This document shows positions 17,526 to 26,109 of a DNA stretch of 64,000 bases, piece by piece (positions within the stretch are counted from its first letter, which is position 1; each line of letters opens with the position of its first letter). Made by a program: the position numbers and the translations under genes. Source of the DNA: an uncultured Lachnospiraceae bacterium (lineage in GTDB: Bacteria; Bacillota; Clostridia; Lachnospirales; Lachnospiraceae); assembly GCA_910589195.1 (NCBI GenBank), contig CAJUTC010000001.1:62001-126000 (forward strand), read 5' to 3'. Below the pieces are notes generated by a model, which was given only the letters and a program-made list of their open reading frames with translations, was not told where the DNA came from and ran no database searches.

Positions 17526-18845
17526 ATGCCCAAGGAGAAAAAAGAATACGCCATATCAGTAGAGGATGTGACGAAAGTATATAAAATGTATGATAAACCC
17601 ATTGACAGGCTAAAGGAATCCTTAAGTTTTTCCCACAAGGAATACCATAAAGATTTCTTTGCGTTAAGCAAAATTTCCTTTACGGTGGAAAAGGGCCAGA
17701 CCGTGGGGATCATCGGAACCAACGGTTCCGGAAAATCTACCATACTAAAAATTATTACGGGTGTGCTGACTCCAACAGCCGGAAAGGTGACAGTAGACGG
17801 AAAAATTTCCGCCCTTTTAGAGCTGGGGGCCGGTTTTAACATGGACTATACGGGGATTGAAAATATCTACATGAATGGAACCATGATGGGATATTCCAGG
17901 AAGGAAATGGACGAAAAATTATCTGAAATCCTGGATTTTGCTGAAATCGGGGATTTTGTGTATCAGCCGGTGAAAACGTATTCCAGTGGTATGTTTGTGC
18001 GGCTGGCGTTTGCGCTGGCGATTAATGTAGAACCGGAGATTCTGATTGTGGATGAGGCGCTTTCTGTGGGAGATGTGTTTTTCCAGGCCAAGTGTTACCG
18101 GAGGATGGAGGAAATCCGGAAAGGCGGCACTACGATCCTGATGGTAACTCACGATATGGGAAGCATTATCAAATATTGCGACAAAGTCGTTTTGCTAAAC
18201 AAAGGCCAGTTTGTGGCAGAGGGAAGTGCCGGCCATATGGTGGATCTGTATAAAAAGATTTTGGCGGGACGGATGGAGGCCTTGGAAGAGGAACTGGAGC
18301 TATCTGACTTTTCCGGCGGGATGCTGAATGAAATATCTCACAGCGGATTAAACGGACAGACTGGTAAATTGATGAAAGAACAGATTACCATCAATGCCAA
18401 CCGGACAGAATATGGGGATGGCCGTGCCGAAATTTATGATCTTGGCCTTTTAGACGAGCGGGGAAATTTAACCAACCTGCTTTTAAAAGGGGAGCGGTTT
18501 ACCATCCGAGAGTGTATCCGGTTTCATGCGGACATTGAGGCGCCTATTTTTACCTATACCATAAAGGACAAAAAGGGGACAGATCTAACCGGAACCAATA
18601 CCATGTATGAAGGAACCGATATTAAGCCGGTGAAAAGCGGGGATGAATATCAGGTGGAGTTTACCCAGAAAATGAACCTTCAGGGCGGGGAATATCTGTT
18701 ATCTATGAGCTGCACCGGATTTGAACAGGGAGAGCATGTGGTATACCACCGATTATATGATGTGGCGAATATTACTGTTATCTCCAATAAAAATACAGTA
18801 GGTGTATATGACATGGAGTCGTTCGTAACGGCTGTAAAAAGATAG
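17526..18845 (+). CDS. Polysaccharide ABC exporter, ATPase with Wzt-like C-terminal domain
   Basis: A 439-residue ATPase. Walker A is GTNGSGKS (64-71), the signature is YSSGMFVRL (152-160, variant of LSGGQ), Walker B is ILIVDEAL (Asp176/Glu177), and the switch His is in VTHDMG. Residues about 285-439 add a beta-rich domain like the Wzt C-terminal carbohydrate-binding domain, which in O9a-type systems recognises the finished chain. It powers the permease at 14.6 kb. AGAGGAGG precedes the ATG. The C-terminal domain argues for export of a complete, probably modified chain rather than only wall teichoic acid. Confidence 0.92.
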   Translation: MPKEKKEYAISVEDVTKVYKMYDKPIDRLKESLSFSHKEYHKDFFALSKISFTVEKGQTVGIIGTNGSGKSTILKIITGVLTPTAGKVTVDGKISALLELGAGFNMDYTGIENIYMNGTMMGYSRKEMDEKLSEILDFAEIGDFVYQPVKTYSSGMFVRLAFALAINVEPEILIVDEALSVGDVFFQAKCYRRMEEIRKGGTTILMVTHDMGSIIKYCDKVVLLNKGQFVAEGSAGHMVDLYKKILAGRMEALEEELELSDFSGGMLNEISHSGLNGQTGKLMKEQITINANRTEYGDGRAEIYDLGLLDERGNLTNLLLKGERFTIRECIRFHADIEAPIFTYTIKDKKGTDLTGTNTMYEGTDIKPVKSGDEYQVEFTQKMNLQGGEYLLSMSCTGFEQGEHVVYHRLYDVANITVISNKNTVGVYDMESFVTAVKR

Positions 18846-18864
18846 CCATGGAATGGAGGATGCT

Positions 18865-19704
18865 GTGAAAGATATCAGTTATGACATTTTAGATCTAATG
18901 GAACAGTACGGTTCCGATGAAGCGGGAATCCAGAAAATTTTAGAGCAGGGAACACGTCCGGAGCTTTTAATGGCCTTATCGCCCATTCGGGAAAATTTAA
19001 TTGACTGGATGGAAATCGGGCCGGAGGAGCGGATCCTTGAGATCGGCTCTGGTTATGGGTCTTTAACCGGATGCCTAGCTAAAAAGGCAGGGGATGTACT
19101 GGTGGTGGATCCCAGACCGGAAAATTTAGAAGTAAATAAAAGGCGGCATAAAGAAAAAAAGAATATCCGCTACCAATACGGGGAATTGTCTGGTATTGAG
19201 GAAACCGGATTTGACCAGGTATATCTGGTAGGCCCCAAAACCAGGGAAGCGGAAAATGGAATCGAGAAAAAGGGAGAAGGCCATAACAAAAGGGCACAGG
19301 ATCTGTTATACTGCAAGCAGTTAATTAAGAGGGCAGCAGGCTTTTTAAAACCTGGGGGACAGTTGATTTTGGTGCTGCCAAATTCTAAGGCTTTGAAAAT
19401 CTGGGCCGGGGGCGAGCTGGATGAACAGGAGCTTTCCATAACCTTGCAGGATTTAAAAAACATTCTGGAGCAGCTTGGGGGCCAAGGAAGCTTTTATTAT
19501 CCTCTTCCGGATTACAAGCTTCCCACGGCAATTTACTCGGATGCCTATCTTCCGGCCAAAGGAGAGCTTCCTAATTTATTTGCCGAGTACGAAAAGCCCA
19601 GATACCGGCTGTTCTCAGAGGAAGCGGTATATGATATGATCTGCGAGGCCGGTGGTTTTCCGCAGTTCGCGAATTCTTTTTTTGTGATTTGGGAGAAGCG
19701 ATGA
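18865..19704 (+). CDS. SAM-dependent methyltransferase, class I
   Basis: A protein of about 279 residues with the class I SAM fold: ILEIGSGYGSLTGCLA (motif I) and VLVVDPRPENLE (acidic loop), then GGQLILVLPNSKAL (strand 5 region). GTG at 18865 is chosen because GGAGG is five bases before it; an in-frame ATG at 18853 has no good ribosome site. It likely methylates a sugar or the chain terminus. In Wzt-type systems terminal methylation can be the export signal, and it follows the ATPase directly. Its TGA overlaps the next ATG. Confidence 0.85.
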   Translation: MKDISYDILDLMEQYGSDEAGIQKILEQGTRPELLMALSPIRENLIDWMEIGPEERILEIGSGYGSLTGCLAKKAGDVLVVDPRPENLEVNKRRHKEKKNIRYQYGELSGIEETGFDQVYLVGPKTREAENGIEKKGEGHNKRAQDLLYCKQLIKRAAGFLKPGGQLILVLPNSKALKIWAGGELDEQELSITLQDLKNILEQLGGQGSFYYPLPDYKLPTAIYSDAYLPAKGELPNLFAEYEKPRYRLFSEEAVYDMICEAGGFPQFANSFFVIWEKR

Positions 19705-22700
19705 AACGTACATTATTTGTGAAATATAACCGAACCAGAAAACCGGAATACCAAATCCGCACCAGGATTTTAGAGGAGGATGGGATCCGGCATGTAGAAA
19801 AACTGGCTCTCCTCGAATACGGAGAGAGCCATATCCGCTCATTTGAGGATAAGTACCAGATGTTGTCTGGGCAGAATCCGCGCCTTTTGGTTTTGAAGCC
19901 GGAAATCGGAATCAATCCGGTTGGGCTTCTTGAGGCGAAGTTTCCCTTTTTAACGGGAGAAACCATGGCTCAGAAGATCGGAAAGAACATACAGAATGGA
20001 TATCCGGTAAAAGAAGCGTTAGAGGAAGGCCTTGGCCTGGTTCTGGCAACAGGCCAGGAAGACCAGGTGAGAGAATTCATGGTAACGCCGGAATTTACCA
20101 GGGTTTTCGGCCAGGTTCCAGAGCTGGAAGACAAAAGCCTTTTCGTGTCCAATGTAGACGGCCTATTTGAAAATCTGATGGAATCAGATGGAACGGTCTG
20201 GGTGATGGATTATGAATGGGTATTTGCATTTCCGATTCCCTTGGGCTTTTTAAAGTACCGGAACCTATATTATTTTTATGAGCGGTTTAAGGAAGCGTTT
20301 GGCTGGGACAGCCTGAGCGATTTTTTGCGGATTTTTGATATCGGGGAGGAGCTTTTTGCCATTTACCGTTCCATGGAAGAGGCGTTTCAGTCGTATGTCC
20401 ATGGTGACAGCAGCCAGGGATATTTAAAGGCTTACCAGCAGACCATAACCTCTTTTGAAACGTTAAAAGATGAAGAAGGGGCACTGTTTAAAACCAGAGA
20501 CTGGGTAACGCTTCTGCAGACAGAAATTGAAGAAAAAAAGACGGAGATCCATAAGCGCCGGGAGGTGCAGCGGCTTTCTAATAACCATATTGCGAATCTG
20601 GAGGGGATGGTACGGGATTTAAGCCATGAGCTGAACGAAGCGGGGCAGCTCCTTACCTATCTGGACAAGCATGAGAGCCTGGTATTTAAGTATTGGAGGC
20701 GGTTTAAGGATAAGGTACGCCGCCATTTCCCAAAGGATACGAAAAAAGGAAAGATCCTCACGTACGGGATCAGCACCATCCGGCATCCGATGCGCTATAT
20801 CAATTTATATGTTACTAGAGAGGGCCGGAAACGGATTGCGGGAGATTTTGCCATTGGTGACGGATACTTAGAACATGGTAAGCTGCGCTTTCCGGAGCAT
20901 ACCCAATCTCCTCCTGTGGTTTCCATTGTGATTCCGGTTTATAACCAGATTCATTATACCTATGCCTGCCTGCTTTCGATTTTAGAAAATACAAAGGATG
21001 TATCATATGAGGTGATTATAGCAGACGATGTGTCTACCGACGCTACTAAGGATCTAGGCAATTATACGGAAAATCTGGTAATCAGCAGGAACCAGACCAA
21101 CCAGGGCTTTCTGCGTAACTGCAACCAGGCTGCCTCAAAGGCCAGGGGCCGTTATCTGATGTTTTTGAATAATGACACCAAGGTAACGCCGGGCTGGCTA
21201 AGTTCACTAGTGAACCTTATGGAATCGGATCCATCTATCGGTATGGCAGGCTCAAAGCTGGTTTATCCAGACGGCAGGCTCCAGGAGGCAGGGGGGATTA
21301 TCTGGAGCGATGGTTCCGGATGGAATTACGGGCGGTTAGACGACCCGGATAAGGCAGAGTACAATTACGTAAAAGATGTGGATTATATTTCCGGAGCGGC
21401 AATCCTTCTGCCAGTAAAGCTGTGGAACCAGATTGGCGGTTTTGACGATCGGTTTGCACCGGCTTACTGTGAAGATTCCGATCTGGCATTTGAAGTGCGC
21501 AAGGCGGGATACCGGGTTGTATACCAGCCTCTTTCTAAAGTGATCCATTTTGAAGGTGTTTCCAACGGAACCGATGTGAATGGATCTGGTCTTAAGCGGT
21601 ATCAGGTGGAAAACGCAAGGAAGCTTAAGGAAAAATGGGCAGATGAATTTAAGAACCAGTGTGTGAATAACGGAAACCCCAATCCCTTCCGGGCAAGGGA
21701 GCGGAGCATGGGAAAGCCGATTATTTTGGTAATCGACCATTATGTGCCCACATACGATAGGGACGCAGGTTCAAAAACCACCTTCCAATACCTGAAAATG
21801 TTCCTGAAAAAGGGATATGTGGTAAAGTTCCTGGGGGATAACTTCCTCCATGAGGAGCCATATTCTACCACGCTGCAGCAGATGGGAATTGAAATTTTAT
21901 ATGGGGAGGAGTACCAGACAAAAATTTGGGACTGGCTGAAGGAAAACGGGGATCAGATTGCCTTTGTCTACTTAAATCGTCCCCATATAGCCAGCAAGTA
22001 TATTGATTATATAAAAGAAAATACAAATATCAAAGTGATTTATTACGGCCATGACCTTCATTTCCTGCGGGAGCTTAGGGAATTTGAATTAACCGGGGAT
22101 TTAGAGAAGAAGCGGGATTCGGATTACTGGAAATCAGTTGAATTTTCCATGATGTATCAGGCCGCTATGTCCTATTACCCTTCTGATGTTGAGGTAGAGG
22201 CCATTCATAAAATAGATCCGTCCATTCCGGTAAAAGCCATTACTGCCTATGTATATGAAACATTTCTGGATTCTGTTCAGGAAGATTTTTCCAGACGAGA
22301 AGGGCTGCTGTTTGTGGGAGGTTTTGCCCATCCGCCCAACGCAGACGGAGTATTATGGTTTGCAAGTGAGATTTTCCCATTAATCCGGAAAGAACTTCCC
22401 CAAATCCGGTTTTACGTGGTAGGTTCTAAGGTGACAGACGAAATTAAGGCTCTGGAGGCGGAGGATAATGGAATCGTAATCAAAGGCTTTGTAAGCGAGG
22501 AAGAGCTTGCTAGCCTTTATGAGAGCTGCCGGATCGTAGTGGTTCCCCTGCGCTATGGAGCCGGAGTAAAAGGAAAAGTAGTAGAAGCAATCTATAACGG
22601 TGCTCCCATCGTTACCACATCCGTAGGGGCGGAAGGGATTCCGGATGTGGAAGAGATGCTGGAAATTGCCGATGAGCCTTTGGAATTCGCTCAAAAGGTG

Positions 22701-22844
22701 GTGGCCCTTTATCAAGATGAGGCCAGGCTTTTTAAGATGGCAAAGAAAACCCAGGAATATATTAAAAAACATTTCAGCCTGGACGGGGCATGGAGTGTAA
22801 TTGAAGAGGACTTCAAGGAGGAAACGCAAGAATGCAGGCAATAA
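19701..22844 (+). CDS. Large glycosyltransferase: kinase-like N-domain, coiled coil, GT2 and GT4 domains
   Basis: A 1047-residue protein. Residues 1-270 are not a glycosyltransferase fold I recognise; VMDYEWVFAFPIPLGF (about 168-183) recalls the D-x-E-W segment of aminoglycoside-phosphotransferase-like domains in glycan enzymes, which is an inference. Residues about 270-325 form a charged coiled coil. A GT2 domain follows (about 405-640; VSIVIPVYNQ, IADDVSTDA, FLNNDTKVTPGW). The C-terminal third (about 675-1045) is GT4/GT-B: FVGGFAHPPNADGV, FYVVGSK, IKGFVSEEELASLY, VPLRYGAGVKGKV. The last 13 bases overlap hddC, so a heptose-transfer role is plausible but not shown. Confidence 0.88.
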   Translation: MKRTLFVKYNRTRKPEYQIRTRILEEDGIRHVEKLALLEYGESHIRSFEDKYQMLSGQNPRLLVLKPEIGINPVGLLEAKFPFLTGETMAQKIGKNIQNGYPVKEALEEGLGLVLATGQEDQVREFMVTPEFTRVFGQVPELEDKSLFVSNVDGLFENLMESDGTVWVMDYEWVFAFPIPLGFLKYRNLYYFYERFKEAFGWDSLSDFLRIFDIGEELFAIYRSMEEAFQSYVHGDSSQGYLKAYQQTITSFETLKDEEGALFKTRDWVTLLQTEIEEKKTEIHKRREVQRLSNNHIANLEGMVRDLSHELNEAGQLLTYLDKHESLVFKYWRRFKDKVRRHFPKDTKKGKILTYGISTIRHPMRYINLYVTREGRKRIAGDFAIGDGYLEHGKLRFPEHTQSPPVVSIVIPVYNQIHYTYACLLSILENTKDVSYEVIIADDVSTDATKDLGNYTENLVISRNQTNQGFLRNCNQAASKARGRYLMFLNNDTKVTPGWLSSLVNLMESDPSIGMAGSKLVYPDGRLQEAGGIIWSDGSGWNYGRLDDPDKAEYNYVKDVDYISGAAILLPVKLWNQIGGFDDRFAPAYCEDSDLAFEVRKAGYRVVYQPLSKVIHFEGVSNGTDVNGSGLKRYQVENARKLKEKWADEFKNQCVNNGNPNPFRARERSMGKPIILVIDHYVPTYDRDAGSKTTFQYLKMFLKKGYVVKFLGDNFLHEEPYSTTLQQMGIEILYGEEYQTKIWDWLKENGDQIAFVYLNRPHIASKYIDYIKENTNIKVIYYGHDLHFLRELREFELTGDLEKKRDSDYWKSVEFSMMYQAAMSYYPSDVEVEAIHKIDPSIPVKAITAYVYETFLDSVQEDFSRREGLLFVGGFAHPPNADGVLWFASEIFPLIRKELPQIRFYVVGSKVTDEIKALEAEDNGIVIKGFVSEEELASLYESCRIVVVPLRYGAGVKGKVVEAIYNGAPIVTTSVGAEGIPDVEEMLEIADEPLEFAQKVVALYQDEARLFKMAKKTQEYIKKHFSLDGAWSVIEEDFKEETQECRQ

Positions 22845-23539
22845 TACTGGCAGGAGGTCTTGGAACCAGGCTTCGCAGTGTGGTGGCAGACAGGCCAAAG
22901 CCCATGGCCTTGATTGAGGGAAAACCGTTTATGGAATATGTGGTTCGTGGTCTGGCTGCCCAGGGAATCCGGGAACTTGTTTTTGCGGTAGGATATAAAG
23001 GTTCAATGGTGGAAGAATACTTTAAAGATGGAACCAGATTTGGCATAAGCGCTTCCTATGCTTATGAAGAGGAACTGTTAGGAACTGCCGGAGCCATTAA
23101 AAATGCCGGGAAGTATATTACAGACGACTGGTTTTACGTCCTTAACGGCGATACGTTTTACCAGCTAGACTATGGAACGCTTTACAAGATAAAGGAAAAA
23201 CGACATCTTGATTTTGCCCTGGTACTTCGCCGTGTGGAGGATGTATCCCGCTATGGGCGGGCTATCCTGCAAGATCAAATGCTGGTAGAGTTTAACGAAA
23301 AAACAACAGAGCCTGTGCCAGGTACCATTAACGGCGGTGTTTATCTGATAAACCGCAGCCTTCTTAGGGAGATTCCGGCGGGGAAAGTTTCATTAGAAAA
23401 CAACATGATTCCCCGGTGGATGGAGGAAGGACGGCGCCTTGGCGGATTTGTAAATGAAGGGTACTTTATTGATATTGGGATTCCAAAAGATTACTTCCGT
23501 TTCCAGGAGGACGTAAGAAAAGGAGTTATTGTATGGTAA
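22832..23539 (+). CDS. hddC: D-glycero-alpha-D-manno-heptose 1-phosphate guanylyltransferase
   Basis: A 235-residue nucleotidyltransferase. AIILAGGLGTRLRSVVADRP and KPMALIEGKPFMEYVVRGLA are the HddC-type entry with the pyrophosphorylase signature; LNGDTFYQLDY holds the metal-binding Asp. It should use GTP to make GDP-D-glycero-alpha-D-manno-heptose from the 1-phosphate. AAGGAGG precedes the ATG, and the gene overlaps both neighbours. The assignment rests on the hddC-hddA-gmhB-gmhA neighbourhood; the sequence alone could also fit a mannose-1-phosphate guanylyltransferase relative. Confidence 0.9.
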   Translation: MQAIILAGGLGTRLRSVVADRPKPMALIEGKPFMEYVVRGLAAQGIRELVFAVGYKGSMVEEYFKDGTRFGISASYAYEEELLGTAGAIKNAGKYITDDWFYVLNGDTFYQLDYGTLYKIKEKRHLDFALVLRRVEDVSRYGRAILQDQMLVEFNEKTTEPVPGTINGGVYLINRSLLREIPAGKVSLENNMIPRWMEEGRRLGGFVNEGYFIDIGIPKDYFRFQEDVRKGVIVW

Positions 23540-24603
23540 TCAGAGGACGGGCCCCTTTGCGTGTCAGCTTTGGCGGCGGGGGAACTGATGTAGAGCCCTT
23601 TTGCCTGGAACAGGGAGGGGCAATTTTAGGAAGTACGATTAACAAATATGCTTATTGTTCCATTGTGCCAAGAAAGGATGATCAAATTGTCGTCCATTCG
23701 TTGGATTTTGATATGACAGTAAAGTATAATACCAGGGAAAATTATGTGTATGACGGAAAGCTGGATTTGGTAAAAGCGGCGTTAAAAGCTATGGAAATTC
23801 AAAAGGGCTGCGAAGTATACTTGCAGTGCGACGCGCCGCCAGGCTCCGGCCTTGGGACTTCTTCTACGGTAATGGTAGCCATGCTGATTGCTATGGCACG
23901 GTGGAAGGGGATCGAGCTGGATGGTTATCAGCTGGCGGATTTGGCCTACCAGGTAGAACGCAAGGATCTTCAGATTGCCGGCGGGTATCAGGATCAGTAC
24001 GCCTCTACCTTTGGCGGCATTAACTTTATTGAATTTCACGGAAGGAATAATGTGGTAGTAAATCCCCTGCGGATAAAAAAAGAAATCCTCCATGAGCTTC
24101 AGTATAACCTGATTTTATGCTATACAGGAAATGTGCATGTATCGGCTAATATTATTAAGGATCAGGTCAGCAATTACGGGAAGCAGGACGCGTTCCAGGC
24201 CATGTGCGAGGTAAAGGCTTTGGCCTATGCCATGAAAGATGAGCTGCTAAAGGGGAATTTATACAGCTTTGGCAAACTTCTTAATTATAGTTGGGAAAGC
24301 AAAAAACGAATGAGCAGTAAGATTACCAATCCTCAGGTGGATGAGCTGTATGAGGAGGCGGTAAAGGCGGGAGCCCTTGGCGGAAAACTTTTAGGGGCCG
24401 GCGGCGGCGGATATCTTTTAATGTTTTGCCCGTATAATGTGCGTCATAAGGTGGCGGCACGGATGGAAGAGGTGGGCGGCCAGCACACAGACTGGAATTT
24501 TGAGCTTCGGGGTGCCCAAAGCTGGATTTCCAATGAAGAACGCTGGGACTATGGGAAGGTGAAGATACAGCTTCCGGACAAGGAGTATGTATTCCATGTA
24601 TAG
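23533..24603 (+). CDS. hddA: D-glycero-alpha-D-manno-heptose 7-phosphate kinase (GHMP kinase)
   Basis: A 356-residue GHMP kinase. RAPLRVSFGGGGTDVEPF (about 6-23), the ATP loop PPGSGLGTSSTV (102-113), and GALGGKLLGAGGGGYLLMF near the end are the three family motifs. HddA phosphorylates heptose 7-phosphate at C1 to the alpha-1,7-bisphosphate, the branch leading to GDP-heptose. AAAGGAG precedes the ATG, which overlaps hddC by seven bases. Confidence 0.92.
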   Translation: MVIRGRAPLRVSFGGGGTDVEPFCLEQGGAILGSTINKYAYCSIVPRKDDQIVVHSLDFDMTVKYNTRENYVYDGKLDLVKAALKAMEIQKGCEVYLQCDAPPGSGLGTSSTVMVAMLIAMARWKGIELDGYQLADLAYQVERKDLQIAGGYQDQYASTFGGINFIEFHGRNNVVVNPLRIKKEILHELQYNLILCYTGNVHVSANIIKDQVSNYGKQDAFQAMCEVKALAYAMKDELLKGNLYSFGKLLNYSWESKKRMSSKITNPQVDELYEEAVKAGALGGKLLGAGGGGYLLMFCPYNVRHKVAARMEEVGGQHTDWNFELRGAQSWISNEERWDYGKVKIQLPDKEYVFHV

Positions 24604-25279
24604 AACCATATTTTTGGATCGGGATGGTACGATTAATGAAGAAGTGCATTACCTTCACCGGCCAGAGGACTTTAAGCTTCTTCCCATGGCGGCGGAGGCT
24701 ATCCGCCTGTGGAACTGCCATGGGTTTCGGGTGGTAGTGGTAACAAACCAGGCCGGGGTGGCAAGAGGATATTATCAGGAAAGGGATGTGGAGGCTCTCC
24801 ACAAGTATATGAACCAGCTTTTAGGGGAGTACAACGCCCATGTGGACGCATGTTATTATTGCCCCCATCATCCGGAAAAAGGTATCGGGCCTTATAAGAT
24901 CCGCTGCCATTGCAGAAAACCGGAAACCGGAATGTTTGAGAAGGCAAACCAGGATGCGTTGGTGGATAAGGCACATTCGTATATGGTTGGGGATAAATGG
25001 CTGGATACTCAGGCAGGAGCCAGGTTTGGCCTTCGCACCGTATTAGTGGGAACCGGATATGGGAGCCAGTTATATGAGGAATATTGCAGGAATGGGAAAA
25101 CGGGCTTAGATAGCAGCCATGTGGGATGTTTGGGGGAGCCAAAACGGAATTTGGAGTATCCAATGGATTTTTTTGCCAACACCTTGTATGACGCAGCCTT
25201 ATGGACATTGGCTCAGGAAGGGGAAGAGGCAGAGGTTTTCCAAAAATACGATAATCAAGCAGAGAAAGGAAATAGCTAG
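24596..25279 (+). CDS. gmhB: D-glycero-D-manno-heptose 1,7-bisphosphate 7-phosphatase
   Basis: A 227-residue HAD phosphatase. TIFLDRDGTINEE gives the DxD nucleophile pair (Asp8/Asp10), VVVVTNQAG is HAD motif II, and CPHHPEKG with CHCRKPETGMF is the zinc-binding loop typical of GmhB. MVGDKWLD is motif IV. It removes the 7-phosphate of the bisphosphate made by HddA. I place the start at 24596 (AAGGAG ten bases upstream) rather than three codons earlier. The C-terminus, after about residue 170, is longer than in E. coli GmhB. Confidence 0.93.
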   Translation: MYRTIFLDRDGTINEEVHYLHRPEDFKLLPMAAEAIRLWNCHGFRVVVVTNQAGVARGYYQERDVEALHKYMNQLLGEYNAHVDACYYCPHHPEKGIGPYKIRCHCRKPETGMFEKANQDALVDKAHSYMVGDKWLDTQAGARFGLRTVLVGTGYGSQLYEEYCRNGKTGLDSSHVGCLGEPKRNLEYPMDFFANTLYDAALWTLAQEGEEAEVFQKYDNQAEKGNS

Positions 25280-25281
25280 AG

Positions 25282-25923
25282 ATGGAACCGGAAAAGCAGT
25301 TAACAATATTAATCCAGCGTTACCCGGTGCTGGCGCCAATAAAAGAACGTATTTATCAGGCATATCAGATTCTGGAACAGTGCTATGAAACAGGCGGCCA
25401 GCTTTTTGTAGCCGGGAATGGAGGAAGCTGCGCGGACAGTGAGCATATTGTAGGGGAATTGATGAAGGGGTTTTGCAAAAAAAGGCAAGTGCCAGAGGCG
25501 TTTTCCAAAGCGCTTGTTAAGGCAGATCCTAAGAGGGGAACAGAACTGGCCCAAAAGCTCCAGGGAGCTTTGCCGGCAGTAGCCCTTACAGGACATCCAG
25601 GTCTTTCTACCGCGTTTTTAAATGATGTGGATGGCCTTCTGATCTATGCCCAGCAGCTTTATGGCTATGGAAAGGAAGGGGATGTGTTTTTAGGAATTTC
25701 CACTTCCGGTAAGGCTCAGAATATTATGTATGGAGTTGCTGTGGCAAAGGCAAAAGGAATGAAGGTTATTGGCCTTACTGGGAAGGATGGCGGTGAGCTA
25801 GGACAGGCGGCAGACGCGGCGATTATTGTGCCAGAAGAGGAAACGTACCGGATCCAGGAGCTTCATTTGCCAGTGTATCACACCCTTTGCCTGATGTTGG
25901 AGGAACACTTTTTTACGAAGTAA
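25282..25923 (+). CDS. gmhA: Sedoheptulose 7-phosphate isomerase
   Basis: A 213-residue SIS-domain isomerase. VAGNGGSCADSEHIVGELMKGF (split here as VAGNGGSCAD at about 43-52 and GELMKGF at 58-64) carries the catalytic Glu; GISTSGKAQN (138-147) binds phosphate; QELHLPVYHTLCLM holds the conserved His pair. It converts sedoheptulose 7-phosphate into D-glycero-D-manno-heptose 7-phosphate, the first step of the pathway. A segment of about 25 residues at 66-95 exceeds the E. coli enzyme. The gene starts two bases after gmhB ends, completing the four-gene module. Confidence 0.93.
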   Translation: MEPEKQLTILIQRYPVLAPIKERIYQAYQILEQCYETGGQLFVAGNGGSCADSEHIVGELMKGFCKKRQVPEAFSKALVKADPKRGTELAQKLQGALPAVALTGHPGLSTAFLNDVDGLLIYAQQLYGYGKEGDVFLGISTSGKAQNIMYGVAVAKAKGMKVIGLTGKDGGELGQAADAAIIVPEEETYRIQELHLPVYHTLCLMLEEHFFTK

Positions 25924-26109
25924 ACCTTCATGCGCCCGGATGCGGATGCACCACCACACATGAAAGTCCGGCGGGCGCACTTGGAATCCCTGAACTTAGA
26001 CCGCCTATTCGGCGGTGGACTTTTAAAGTAAAGGAGCCGGAAGGCTGTGAAAACAGATGTGCCCTTTTAATAAAGGAACATGGTTAAGAGGAGAAAGACA
26101 AGGAGAAAC
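25924..26109 (+). other. Intergenic region with two potential stem-loops after gmhA
   Basis: The 186 bases between gmhA and the acyltransferase gene hold TGCGCCCG (25931-25938) pairing with CGGGCGCA (25972-25979), and the compact hairpin ACCGCC-TATTC-GGCGGT at about 25999-26015. No T-run follows either, so they are not clear terminators. No coding sequence with a ribosome site was seen. It may be a processing site or attenuator, or have no function. Confidence 0.4.
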
